A stretch of DNA of 64,000 nucleotides. Origin: Streptomyces aureus. Lineage in GTDB: Bacteria; Actinomycetota; Actinomycetes; Streptomycetales; Streptomycetaceae. Position numbers and translations under genes: made by a program. The notes under the pieces are model-generated. The model ran no database searches. It saw nothing but the letters and a program-made list of their open reading frames with translations, and had not been told where the DNA came from. The stretch spans positions 124,001 through 188,000 of the forward strand of contig NZ_JNZD01000004.1 in NCBI RefSeq assembly GCF_000725495.1. The letters run 5' to 3'. Position 1 is the first letter of the stretch; every line of letters starts with the position of its first letter. Positions 23,458-31,088 of the stretch are shown in pieces.

Positions 23458-25165
23458 GCGCGTACGGGGCGCCGTCCTGCCGGGCGGGCCGGTGCTCCGG
23501 GGTGCGCGGGCGGTCACGGCCGACGAGCCCGAGCAGGAAGCCGGCCGGAATGCTGATCAGCCCCGGTGTCTGGAGCGGGAACCAGCGGACGTCGTGATCG
23601 GGGAAGACGGCGAACGGGGTGCCCGACACCGCGGGCGACCCCGCGAGCAGCAGCAGGATCAACGGCAGGGTCCCGTAGACGGTCCAGCGCACCCCGGTGG
23701 CCGAGTGGCCGGGCAGGAAGAGCGCGTGGAGCAGGACCGGGGCGAGCACCGAGGCCGCGACGGCGAACGACAGCGAGATCAGCGTCAGTCGGCCGCGGTC
23801 CCCGAGGCCGGCCGAGACGACGACGGCGACCGCTCCGACCAGCACGATCCCCAGCCGTGCCCGGCGGATCTCCCGGGCGGCCGCCCCGCTGCCGACGCCG
23901 TGGGCGGGCCGCCCGCCGAAGTCGCGGGCGAGGCTGGAGGCGGCCGCCAGCGTGATGCCCGCGACGGCCGCGAGGGTGGTCACGAAGACGGCGCAGGCGA
24001 CGATCGCGAACAGCATGCTGTGCCGGGCTCCCCCGGCGGCCGGGTCGAGCGCCCCCGTCACCATCAGCAGCGCGGTCGCTCCCCCGGGATCCGCGGCCCG
24101 CACGGGACCCCGCCCCAGCAGGGCGCAGGCTCCGAGGCCGGCCACCACCACCCCGCCGCACACGAGCGCCACCGGGCCGACCGCCCAGCCGACGGCACGC
24201 CGTGCGGTACGTGCCTCCCGGACCGGGTGCAGCCTCATGGTGAGGTGCGGCAGACAGGCGGCCCCGACCAGCAGGGTGGCCGTGAACCCGATCAGGTCCA
24301 GCCGCCCGGCGAGGGAGTGGCCGAAGTGGAGCCCGGGACGGGTGTAGTCGGCGCCCGCCCCGGAATGCTCGCGCGCGGCGCCGAGGAGGGCCGGCGCCGA
24401 CCACCCGTACCGGGCGAGGACGACCCCGGCGAGCAGCAGCATGGCGGTGAGCGCCACCCCGACCTTCAGGATCTGTACGTATCCGACGCCCCGCATCCCC
24501 CCGAAGGCGGCGTAGCACACCATCAGGGCTCCGCCGGCGGCCGTGCAGCCGGTGAGCGCGCCGTCCGGGAGCCCGAACATCGCCGCCATGATCCGTCCGG
24601 CGGTCGACAGCTGCACCAGGAGCAGCGGGGCGAGGACGACGAGGCAGGCGACGCCGAGGGGCCGGCGCACGGAGGGGGCGCCGAGACGGTCGGCGAGGAA
24701 GTCCCCCAGGGTGAACACGCCCTTCCGGCGCAGGGGTTCGCCCAGGATCCGCATCACCAGGAAGAGGGACACGACGGTGGCGCAGGCGAAGAGGATGCCG
24801 TCCGCGCCGTCCAGGGCGACCGCGCCGGTGGTGCTGAGCAGGGTGGCCGCGGAGATGTAGTCGCCGGCGACGGCCAGCCCGCCCCCGACCGGTCCGAAGG
24901 CCGCGCCGCCGCCCGCGTAGAAGTGCTCGGGGTCGTCCGAGTCGGCCGCGGCCAGGCCGCACAGCAGCAGGGACACGGCGACGAAGCCGAGGAACACGAC
25001 GACGGCGAAGGACTCCCCGTCGCCGGACAGCGGGGACGAGGAGGCGAGGAACGCCGGGGACGACGGGGACGCGAGCGACGCGGGAGACATGCCGGGCATG
25101 GCATCAGGAGGGCGGGAGCGCGTCCAGGGAACGGTGCGCGGGGGAGGCGTGCGCACAGTGTTCAT
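23447..25165 (-). CDS. Sodium:solute symporter family transporter (ActP-like)
   Basis: The 572-residue membrane protein belongs to the SSS family, with about 13 TM helices. The family blocks are visible: FYAGGGAAFGPVGGGLAVAGDYISAA after helix 1, LGEPLRRKGVFTLGDFLADRLG, and a conserved CYAAFGGMRGVGYVQILK. The nearest known type is the cation/acetate symporter ActP, though the substrate is not proven. The N-terminal 50 residues before helix 1 are Pro/Ser rich, and no ribosome site precedes ATG 25165; a start at 25099 or 25090 is possible. There is no DUF485 partner gene next to it, unlike typical actP. Confidence 0.88.
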   Translation of the reverse strand: MNTVRTPPPRTVPWTRSRPPDAMPGMSPASLASPSSPAFLASSSPLSGDGESFAVVVFLGFVAVSLLLCGLAAADSDDPEHFYAGGGAAFGPVGGGLAVAGDYISAATLLSTTGAVALDGADGILFACATVVSLFLVMRILGEPLRRKGVFTLGDFLADRLGAPSVRRPLGVACLVVLAPLLLVQLSTAGRIMAAMFGLPDGALTGCTAAGGALMVCYAAFGGMRGVGYVQILKVGVALTAMLLLAGVVLARYGWSAPALLGAAREHSGAGADYTRPGLHFGHSLAGRLDLIGFTATLLVGAACLPHLTMRLHPVREARTARRAVGWAVGPVALVCGGVVVAGLGACALLGRGPVRAADPGGATALLMVTGALDPAAGGARHSMLFAIVACAVFVTTLAAVAGITLAAASSLARDFGGRPAHGVGSGAAAREIRRARLGIVLVGAVAVVVSAGLGDRGRLTLISLSFAVAASVLAPVLLHALFLPGHSATGVRWTVYGTLPLILLLLAGSPAVSGTPFAVFPDHDVRWFPLQTPGLISIPAGFLLGLVGRDRPRTPEHRPARQDGAPYARQG

Positions 25166-25352
25166 GGGGCGGGGTTGTGCGAGGGCACACCCTGCCGGGC
25201 CGTTGGACCGGCCGCCGGGACTGTGAGGATGTGCCGGCCCGCGTTGGTCCAGGGGAATGAATCACCGGCGCGGCGGGGTGAACGCGGGGGCGGTGGGCCC
25301 CGTTCGGCCGACCACCGGTCCCCCGCGATCACTAGCGTGGCTCCCTGTGTCG

Positions 25353-25982
25353 ATGAGCTATGCCTTTGTGAACCTGAAACCCGGAGTGGGCAAGACGACG
25401 AGCGCGGTGTGGCTGGCGCACGCGCTGCACGAGTCGGGCTTCTCACCGCTGCTGGTGGACAGCGACCCGGCGTCCTCGGCGCTGCGCTGGAGCGAACTGG
25501 CCGGGGGGTTCCCCTTCCCCGTGGTCTCGCTCCCCGTGGGCGACGTGCACCGACGCGTCAACGACTTCCTCGGCGACCGGCAGGCCGTGGTGTTCGACGC
25601 CCCGCAGCTCGAGGACCACGCGCACATCGCCCGGAGCGTCATGCGGTACGCGAGCGAGTGGATCGTGCCGGTGACGCCCTCCCCCATCGAGCTCGACCGC
25701 ATGGCGCCCATCGGCCGCGAGATGGGCGACGTGCAGTCCCTGCGGGCCCGGCCGGCCCGCTCCGCCGTCCTGCTGAACCGTACGAACCGTCCGGACGCGA
25801 CCCGCACCGGTCCCGACGCCGACGCCCGCGAGGCGCTCACGGAACGCGGCTTCGACGTGCTGTCCACCCACATCCCCCGGCTCGACCTCTACTCCCAGTC
25901 GTTCGGCAGCCCCGTCACGGTCAAGGAATCGGCGTACATGGATCTCGCCGACGAGCTCATCAAACGTCAGGAAGCAATGTGA
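25353..25982 (+). CDS. ParA/MinD-family ATPase, orphan
   Basis: The 209-residue cytosolic ATPase carries a deviant Walker A (LKPGVGKTTSA; signature Lys9 and catalytic Lys14) with Pro in place of the usual first Gly. LLVDSDPASSALRW forms the A' motif and VVFDAPQ the Walker B region. Such proteins position plasmids, chromosomes or large complexes. It is not next to an origin, parS-like sites or a ParB gene, so it is a chromosomal orphan. Its stop codon overlaps the start of a small downstream gene, which is probably its partner. No clear ribosome site precedes ATG 25353. Confidence 0.88.
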   Translation: MSYAFVNLKPGVGKTTSAVWLAHALHESGFSPLLVDSDPASSALRWSELAGGFPFPVVSLPVGDVHRRVNDFLGDRQAVVFDAPQLEDHAHIARSVMRYASEWIVPVTPSPIELDRMAPIGREMGDVQSLRARPARSAVLLNRTNRPDATRTGPDADAREALTERGFDVLSTHIPRLDLYSQSFGSPVTVKESAYMDLADELIKRQEAM

Positions 25983-26203
25983 ACCAGCGCAAGGACACCT
26001 ACCGGGCGGCCCTGCAGCGGGAACCGGACGACACCGCGCCCCGGCAGGCGAGGGTGGCCCGGCTGCACACGCGCTATGTCCGGGTGACGATCGAGCTGGA
26101 CCCCGCGGTGCCGCGCGAGCTGACCCGGTGGGTGGGACCGCCGCTGTCCGCGCTCCTGCGCGCCGGCGCCGCGGCCCTGCGCCCCCTCACTGGCACCTCG
26201 TAG
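25979..26203 (+). CDS. Small protein translationally coupled to the ParA-like ATPase
   Basis: The 74-residue protein starts at GTG 25979, overlapping the ParA stop in ATGTGA, with AGGA upstream. It has a charged N-terminus (MNQRKDTYRAALQREPDD), a middle beta-like segment YVRVTIELDPAV followed by a helical PRELTRWV. This order (strand then helix) resembles a ribbon-helix-helix or small DNA-binding partner. That is a guess; I do not recognise the family. Coupling argues for a stable complex with the ATPase. Confidence 0.6.
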   Translation: MNQRKDTYRAALQREPDDTAPRQARVARLHTRYVRVTIELDPAVPRELTRWVGPPLSALLRAGAAALRPLTGTS

Positions 26204-26265
26204 ACATCGCGCGACGGGCACCCGCCGGGTCGTGGGACCCGTGGGGCATCGAGGCGCCGGTGGGT

Positions 26266-26526
26266 TCAGGTCTCCATCGGGTGGCCGCCGTCACCCTCGA
26301 CGACGACCCGGTCGACGCCAGGCTCGTCGCCCCGCTCGACCATCGTCAGGTCGATCTCCCCGTCACCGGTGGTGTCGAACTGGTACAGATCAGCCGTGCC
26401 GTCACCCGTGGTGTCGGTCATCCACACATCGGTCTTTCCGTCACCGTTGGTGTCGGCGCTGAGGACAACGTGATGCTCGTCGCCTCGGGTCTCGATCACT
26501 TCGTCCGTACGGTCGTTGGTCTCCAT
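26266..26526 (-). CDS. Small acidic protein with three EF-hand-like calcium-loop repeats
   Basis: The 86-residue protein has three successive D-x-[NT]-G-D-G-x-x-D loops (DTNGDGKTD, DTTGDGTAD, DTTGDGEID), like the loops of EF-hands or thrombospondin type 3 repeats, and a fourth degenerate one. Calcium binding is likely. There is no signal peptide, so it appears cytosolic. Start 26526 (METNDRTDE) is chosen from the acidic composition; the ribosome site is weak and a longer start at 26625 would add a Pro/Arg-rich stretch. It is convergent with the ParA pair and divergent from a GNAT gene. Confidence 0.7.
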   Translation of the reverse strand: METNDRTDEVIETRGDEHHVVLSADTNGDGKTDVWMTDTTGDGTADLYQFDTTGDGEIDLTMVERGDEPGVDRVVVEGDGGHPMET

Positions 26527-26648
26527 GACGGCCGGTTGCCCCGGCCGGCAGGACCGAAACAAGGGCCGGCCCGGACCCGGGGCCCTCCGTCGGACGCCGG
26601 GCGCACGGTCGCCGACCGGTGACACACCCGTAGGGCAGGATGGACGCC

Positions 26649-27182
26649 ATGACCGAGATCCGCACGCCCCGCCTCCTTCTCCGCCGCTGGTACGACGACG
26701 ACCTCGCCCCCCTGTCGGACATCAACGCGGACCCCGCGGTCATGCGCTGGATCGGCGACGGTTCGGTCCGCGACCTCGACGCCACGGCCGAGGAGATCGA
26801 GCGGTGGGAGGAGGAGTGGGACGACGAGGGTTTCGGGGTCTTCGCCGTCGAGCTGCTGGCCTCGGGCGAACTGGCCGGGGCCGTCGGGCTGTCGGTCCCC
26901 GAGTACCTGCCCGAGCTCATGCCCGCTGTGGCGGTCGACTGGCGGTTCGGCACACCGTTCTGGGGCCAGGGCTACGCGTCCGAAGCCGCCCACGCCACAC
27001 TGGAGTTCGCCCTCCAGGACCGCGGACTCGACCGTGTGATCAGCGTCGACCGGCCGCAGAACCAGGCCTCGTTGAACGTCGTCCGCAAGCTGGGCATGGA
27101 ACCGGAGCGGACGATCGAACACCCCGAGTACGGCTTCCCGCTGAGCGTCCACGCGATCGACCTCACCGAGTTCCAGGCCTGA
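26649..27182 (+). CDS. GNAT family N-acetyltransferase (RimJ/RimL-like)
   Basis: The 177-residue acetyltransferase starts TEIRTPRLLLRRW, the usual opening of RimJ/RimL-type GNATs, and holds the acetyl-CoA block FGTPFWGQGYASEAAHATLEF plus the NxxSLNVVRKLGME helix. It transfers acetyl from acetyl-CoA to an amine on a protein N-terminus or small molecule. ATG 26649 has AGGA at good spacing; ATG 26640 is closer to that site and less likely. Confidence 0.9.
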   Translation: MTEIRTPRLLLRRWYDDDLAPLSDINADPAVMRWIGDGSVRDLDATAEEIERWEEEWDDEGFGVFAVELLASGELAGAVGLSVPEYLPELMPAVAVDWRFGTPFWGQGYASEAAHATLEFALQDRGLDRVISVDRPQNQASLNVVRKLGMEPERTIEHPEYGFPLSVHAIDLTEFQA

Positions 27183-27214
27183 TCCACCACGCGGCACGCG
27201 GGCCCGCTGCGGTG

Positions 27215-27315
27215 GGCCTCCGGCCGGACTCCGCTGATCAGACCTCGGCCGGACGAGGGCGATCAGGCCTCGGCCGGACTCCGGTGTGCGGGCCTCAGCC
27301 GGACTCGGCGAGCGG
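27215..27315. repeat. Degenerate 25-nt tandem repeat, four copies
   Basis: Units begin at 27215, 27241, 27266 and 27291 and share g(g/a)cctc..gccggact. They lie between the GNAT stop and the convergent DUF2568 gene and may include a terminator. Confidence 0.6.
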
Positions 27316-27326
27316 GACAGCCCCGG

Positions 27327-27827
27327 TCAGGTCGCGTCCCGCGGCCCGGCGGGGGCGGTCGACTCGCCGCCCGGTCCGTCAGGTGCGGCCGGCTCGCCGT
27401 CCGGCCCGGCGGACGCGGTCGGCGTGGCACCCGGACCCACGGGTGCGGTCGGAGTGCCGCGGCGCAATGTCTCGGCCAACGCCGTGTTCACCACCACGAC
27501 GATCGCCATGACCACGGCGGCGACGGGGTGCCCCACCCCGTAGACGGCCGCCGCGCCACCGCCCAGCACCAGCGCTTTCACGAGCAGGACGAGGGGCAGC
27601 CCGGGCCGCAACCGCGCCTTGGGCGCGGCGAACAACCCCCAGAGCACGACGGCCAGAAGCGGGGTGCCCACCCCGAGCAGAAGGTGCGGCAACCAGCCGT
27701 CCCCGGTGCTGAATCCCCACCAGGCAAGACAGCCGAGCGCGGCCAACTCCAGCAGGAACGCGAGAAGTTCGTTGGCCGCGAACCAGGGTCGCTGGGCGAA
27801 CACGGCCGCTCCGGGGTCCGTCGACAT
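27327..27827 (-). CDS. DUF2568 (YrdB-like) membrane protein
   Basis: The 166-residue protein has four TM helices (about 18-40, 45-68, 78-100, 100-118) in the DUF2568/YrdB pattern: ANELLAFLLELAALGCLAWWG and LWGLFAAPKARLR. The last 45 residues are a low-complexity Gly/Pro/Ala/Thr tail with GPGGE-type repeats, absent from most family members. The function is unknown. GAAGGAGAGG precedes ATG 27827. It is divergent from the oxidoreductase gene. Confidence 0.85.
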   Translation of the reverse strand: MSTDPGAAVFAQRPWFAANELLAFLLELAALGCLAWWGFSTGDGWLPHLLLGVGTPLLAVVLWGLFAAPKARLRPGLPLVLLVKALVLGGGAAAVYGVGHPVAAVVMAIVVVVNTALAETLRRGTPTAPVGPGATPTASAGPDGEPAAPDGPGGESTAPAGPRDAT

Positions 27828-28090
27828 GAGGTCCTCTCCTTCGGAGGTGCCAGCATGACAGGGCCGCGCGGCTCGACGTGGACGTTCACCGAACCCGGTT
27901 CGGGCCGGCCGCGCCGAGGTCGCCGAACGCGGGTCACAGAGATCCTCGCACCCGGGAACACGGCGCCACGGCTGGGCTGTTGAGGCCGAAGCGGCACCAC
28001 TGGGCTCCGCCCGCCGCAGGTGTCGCCGTCCGATGCCTGCCCGAGGTCTCTCCGAGGTCTGTCCGAACGAGGAAGAACGGTGATCACGCG

Positions 28091-29008
28091 ATGAAGGCGG
28101 TCCGGTTCCACGAGTACGGCGGTATCGATGTGCTGCGCGTCGAGGAGGTCGAGCGACCGGAGCCCGGAGCCGGGGAGGTACTGGTCGAAGTGCGCGCCGC
28201 CGGGATCCAGCCCGGCGAGACGATGATCCGCGAGGGCGCACGGCACAAACGCTGGCCCGCGACCTTCCCCTCGGGACAGGGCAGCGACCTGGCCGGGGTC
28301 GTGGTGGACACCGGTCCGGACGTACGCGGCTTCGCGGTGGGCGACGAGGTCCTGGGCTTCACCCACGACAGGGCGAGCCACGCGGAGTTCGTGGCCGTGG
28401 AGGACGTGAAGCTGGTCTCCCGCCCGGAGGGTCTGCCCTGGGAGGTGGCCGGGTCGTTGTACGTGGCGGGTACGACCGCGTACGCCACGGTGTTCGCGGT
28501 GGACCCCGGTCCCTCCGACACGGTCGTGGTGTCCGGCGCGGCGGGTGGCGTCGGGTCCCTCGCCGTGCAGCTCGCCCGGCGGCGCGGCGCCACCGTGATC
28601 GGGCTGGCGAGCGAGCGGAACCACGCCTGGCTGAAGGAGCAGGGTGTCGTGCCGCTCGACTACGGCGAGGGCGTCGCCGAGCGGATCCGGCAGGCTGCCG
28701 GCGGGAGCGTGGACGCGTTCATCGACACGTTCGGCGACGGCTATGTGGACCTGGCCGTGGAACTGGGCGTGCGGCCCGACCGGATCAACACGATCCGCGA
28801 CTGGGGAGCGGCGGCGAGGGTCGGTGCCCATACGTACGGGGAGGGCGCGGCGGCGTCCGCGGTGGTGGTCGGCGAGCTGGCCCGGCTCGCGGCGCGCGGC
28901 GAACTGGAGGTGCCGATCGCCGCCGTCTACCCGCTGGAGCGGGTCCGTGACGCGTTCCGTGAGCTGGAACTGCGGCGGACCCACGGAAAGATCGTGCTCC
29001 GCCCCTGA
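28091..29008 (+). CDS. Zinc-independent quinone oxidoreductase (MDR family)
   Basis: The 305-residue NADPH-dependent reductase has the GroES-like N-terminal domain (KAVRFHEYGG, GIQPGETMIREG, GSDLAGVVVDTG) and a Rossmann domain with SGAAGGVGSLAVQLA near 143-157. The zinc-binding cysteines of alcohol dehydrogenases are absent, so it belongs to the quinone oxidoreductase/zeta-crystallin group. It lies alone, with a strong hairpin downstream. The nearby TetR (29151-29717) is convergent and faces another operator region, so it is not its obvious regulator. Confidence 0.9.
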   Translation: MKAVRFHEYGGIDVLRVEEVERPEPGAGEVLVEVRAAGIQPGETMIREGARHKRWPATFPSGQGSDLAGVVVDTGPDVRGFAVGDEVLGFTHDRASHAEFVAVEDVKLVSRPEGLPWEVAGSLYVAGTTAYATVFAVDPGPSDTVVVSGAAGGVGSLAVQLARRRGATVIGLASERNHAWLKEQGVVPLDYGEGVAERIRQAAGGSVDAFIDTFGDGYVDLAVELGVRPDRINTIRDWGAAARVGAHTYGEGAAASAVVVGELARLAARGELEVPIAAVYPLERVRDAFRELELRRTHGKIVLRP

Positions 29009-29075
29009 GACCGGCCGCGGTCGGCGGCATGGTCGCCGACGCCGGCCGTCGGGTTGCGCGACGAGGTGGTGAACC

Positions 29076-29101
29076 GCTCCCTCCCGGTTGCGGGAGGGAG
29101 C
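29076..29101. terminator. Strong bidirectional hairpin terminator
   Basis: A perfect 11-bp stem (gctccctcccg / cgggagggagc) with a GTTG loop lies between the convergent oxidoreductase and TetR genes. Confidence 0.8.
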
Positions 29102-29150
29102 ACCGAACCGCCCGCTGCCGAGGGCGACTTCGGGATGTCCAGGAACGCGC

Positions 29151-29717
29151 TCACGCGTCCGCGGTCACTGCCCTCAGCCCGGCCAGCGACTCCCGGATGA
29201 ACAGGGAGAGTTCCTTGTCCTCGGCCCGGTCGACCCAGCGCCGGAACGCGAACTTGAAGACGGCGATCCCCACCTCGGCGGCGAGACCCGCGGAGGCCTC
29301 GTCGACACCCCGCTCGCACAGGGCGTCCGCGAGGGTCCCGGACAGCGACGCGAGCTTGATCAGCTCGCGTTCCTGAAGTTCGGTGTTCGCGTCGATGACG
29401 GACTGCCGCTGCCGCGCGTGCTCCTGGCGCTCCTCCAGCACGCCCGCGGCGGCTTCGAGGGCGACGGCCACGGCGTCCATGGGCGCGGCGGACTCCGGAG
29501 CCCCGGCGACGGCACGCGCGAGCACGTCCTGGAGTTCGCTCGACCCCGCGAACAGCACCTCGCGCTTGTCCGCGTAGTGCCGGAAGAACGTCCGCTCCGT
29601 CAGCCCCGCCCGTTCGGCGATCTCCGCCACGGAGGTGCGGTCGAAACCGCGCTCGACGTAGAGCTCCAGTGCCGCCCGCGCGAGGCGGCCGCGCGCGTCC
29701 GGCTGCCATCGACCCAT
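29151..29717 (-). CDS. TetR/AcrR family regulator of the divergent epimerase gene
   Basis: The 188-residue regulator has its helix-turn-helix at about 28-50 (VAEIAERAGLTERTFFRHYADKRE), the FFRHYADK ending being typical of one large actinobacterial TetR group. ATG 29717 (MGRWQPDARG) is preferred because TACGAT sits 7 nt upstream as a leaderless -10; ATG 29726 overlaps that box. Three copies of a 19-bp inverted repeat lie between it and the divergent epimerase gene, so it likely represses both. Confidence 0.92.
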   Translation of the reverse strand: MGRWQPDARGRLARAALELYVERGFDRTSVAEIAERAGLTERTFFRHYADKREVLFAGSSELQDVLARAVAGAPESAAPMDAVAVALEAAAGVLEERQEHARQRQSVIDANTELQERELIKLASLSGTLADALCERGVDEASAGLAAEVGIAVFKFAFRRWVDRAEDKELSLFIRESLAGLRAVTADA

Positions 29718-29724
29718 GCCCGGC

Positions 29725-29730
29725 ATCGTA
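29725..29730 (-). promoter_or_regulatory. Candidate -10 (TACGAT) of a leaderless promoter for the TetR gene
   Basis: TACGAT ends 7 nt before ATG 29717 on the minus strand, with no Shine-Dalgarno sequence. Operator copy 1 begins 4 nt further upstream. Confidence 0.5.
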
Positions 29731-29733
29731 CTC

Positions 29734-29817
29734 GACGGCAGTCGCTGACATCAGACCGCGAGGTTCGACGACAGTCACTGACATCAGGTGCTACGTTTGA
29801 TGACAGTCACTGACATC
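29734..29817. promoter_or_regulatory. Three TetR operator copies, GATGACAGT-C-ACTGACATC
   Basis: 19-bp imperfect palindromes lie at 29734-29752, 29767-29785 and 29799-29817. Copies 2 and 3 differ at one base and copy 1 is more diverged. Centre-to-centre spacing is 33 and 32 nt, about three helical turns, so repressors would bind on one face. The copies fill the divergent gap between TetR and epimerase genes. Confidence 0.8.
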
Positions 29818-29880
29818 GCTCGGTCGCCGCCGCACGCGCCCTCCCGGCGCGGGGCGGCCACCCGACGGAAGGCTTTTCTC

Positions 29881-30816
29881 ATGCGTGTTTTCGTCACCGG
29901 AGCGTCCGGATGGATCGGTTCCGCACTCGTCCCCGAACTGATCGGCGCGGGGCATCAGGTCGTCGGGCTCGCCCGCTCGGAGGCCTCGGCCGCCGCCCTG
30001 GCCGATGCCGGGGCCGAGGCGGTCTCCGGCACCCTCGACGACCTCGACCTCCTGCGCGAGACGGCGAAGGCGTCGGACGGCGTGATCCACCTCGCGTTCA
30101 AGCACGACCTCGCCTTCACGGGCGCCTTCCAGGACGCCGCGGACGCCGACCGGCGCGCCGTGGAGACCTTCGGCGACGCGCTCGCCGGCTCCGGGAAGCC
30201 CTTCGTCATCGCTTCGGGGCTGATCGGCGTGGCCCCGGGCCGGATGAGCACCGAAGAGGACGGGCGGACACCGGACGAGGCGTCCGCGCACCTGCCGGGC
30301 GGCCCGCGGACCCGGATGGGCACCGCCCACGTGACCCTCGCCCTCGCCGACCGGAACGTCCGCTCGTCCGTCGTACGGCTCCCTCCGACCGTGCACGGCG
30401 AGGGAGACGGCGGGTTCGTGCCGGCCCTGATCGGCATCGCCCGCGCGGCCGGCGTCGCCGGGTACGTCGGCGACGGCTCGCAGCGCTGGCCGGCCGCACA
30501 CCGCGACGACGCCGCCCGCATCTTCCGCCTCGCCCTGGAGAAGGCTCCGGCGGGATCGGTGCTCCACGCGAGCGCGGAGGACGGCGTGCCGCTGCGTTCC
30601 GTGGCCGAGGTCATCGGCCGCCACCTCGACGTGCCCACCCGCTCCGTCCCCGCCGAGGAGGCGGCCGAGCACTTCACCTGGCTGTCGGGATTCATCGGCC
30701 TCGACAGCCCGGCCTCCAGCGAGCGGACCCGAGCCCTGCTCGGCTGGAACCCGACCGGCCCCGGCCTGATCGAGGACCTCGACAAGGGCCACTACTTCCG
30801 GACGCCCGGGGAGTAG
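29881..30816 (+). CDS. NAD-dependent epimerase/dehydratase family protein (extended SDR)
   Basis: The 311-residue protein has a Rossmann fold with TGASGWIGSALVPELIGAGHQV at the N-terminus (GxxGxxG at 7-13) and the extended-SDR substrate domain. The usual catalytic YxxxK is not present at the expected place; there the sequence reads RTRMGTAHVTLALADRNVRSSVVRLP, a pattern seen in SDR proteins of unclear activity. It may therefore be a redox sensor or a reductase with altered chemistry. GGAAGG precedes ATG 29881. Three operators upstream suggest induction by a ligand of the divergent TetR. Confidence 0.9.
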   Translation: MRVFVTGASGWIGSALVPELIGAGHQVVGLARSEASAAALADAGAEAVSGTLDDLDLLRETAKASDGVIHLAFKHDLAFTGAFQDAADADRRAVETFGDALAGSGKPFVIASGLIGVAPGRMSTEEDGRTPDEASAHLPGGPRTRMGTAHVTLALADRNVRSSVVRLPPTVHGEGDGGFVPALIGIARAAGVAGYVGDGSQRWPAAHRDDAARIFRLALEKAPAGSVLHASAEDGVPLRSVAEVIGRHLDVPTRSVPAEEAAEHFTWLSGFIGLDSPASSERTRALLGWNPTGPGLIEDLDKGHYFRTPGE

Positions 30817-31003
30817 GCACCGATACCCGGTGTGCTCGCACCGGGTGCCCGAGGGGCGAACACGGACGCGCCGCCTGTCGCGCCGTTGTGCCACACAAGG
30901 CCCCCGCCGTTTCCCAGGCCATTGCCGGTTCACTCAGCCTGCGGTCGACCAGTAGGTCGGTGCGGGTGGCCGCGACCGGAAGTCGGGTGTCGCCGTCCAG
31001 CGA
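30817..31003. other. Intergenic stretch after the epimerase gene
   Basis: I see no gene and no clear hairpin here. The sequence at about 30827-30845 (gatacccggtgtgctcgcaccgggtgcc) includes a possible imperfect inverted repeat (cccggtg / caccggg) that may terminate the epimerase transcript. Confidence 0.4.
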
Positions 31004-31033
31004 TTGACAGGCAGCTGATTGGCTGCCTAAGTT
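31004..31033 (+). promoter_or_regulatory. Promoter TTGACA-N18-TAAGTT of the ArsR-SRPBCC gene
   Basis: A consensus -35 (31004-31009) and TAAGTT -10 (31028-31033) flank the first operator palindrome. The spacer is 18 nt. The start of transcription would fall inside the second palindrome. Confidence 0.65.
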
Positions 31034-31055
31034 AAAGGCAGCTGGATGGCTGCCT
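31009..31055. promoter_or_regulatory. Two 20-bp ArsR operator palindromes, AGGCAGC-N6-GCTGCCT
   Basis: Perfect 7-bp inverted arms occur at 31009-31028 and 31036-31055, with centres 27 nt apart. One lies between -35 and -10 and the other over the likely transcription start, ideal for autorepression by the ArsR domain encoded next. Confidence 0.8.
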
Positions 31056-31088
31056 ATCGATGGGCGGCGGCTCGGGTGGGAGGCGCAC

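Noticed and set aside
23423..26203. Plus-strand frame of 926 codons across the symporter and ParA genes
   Set aside because: It is low-complexity Arg/Gly/Pro sequence antisense to the symporter. Only its last 74 codons, from GTG 25979, look real.
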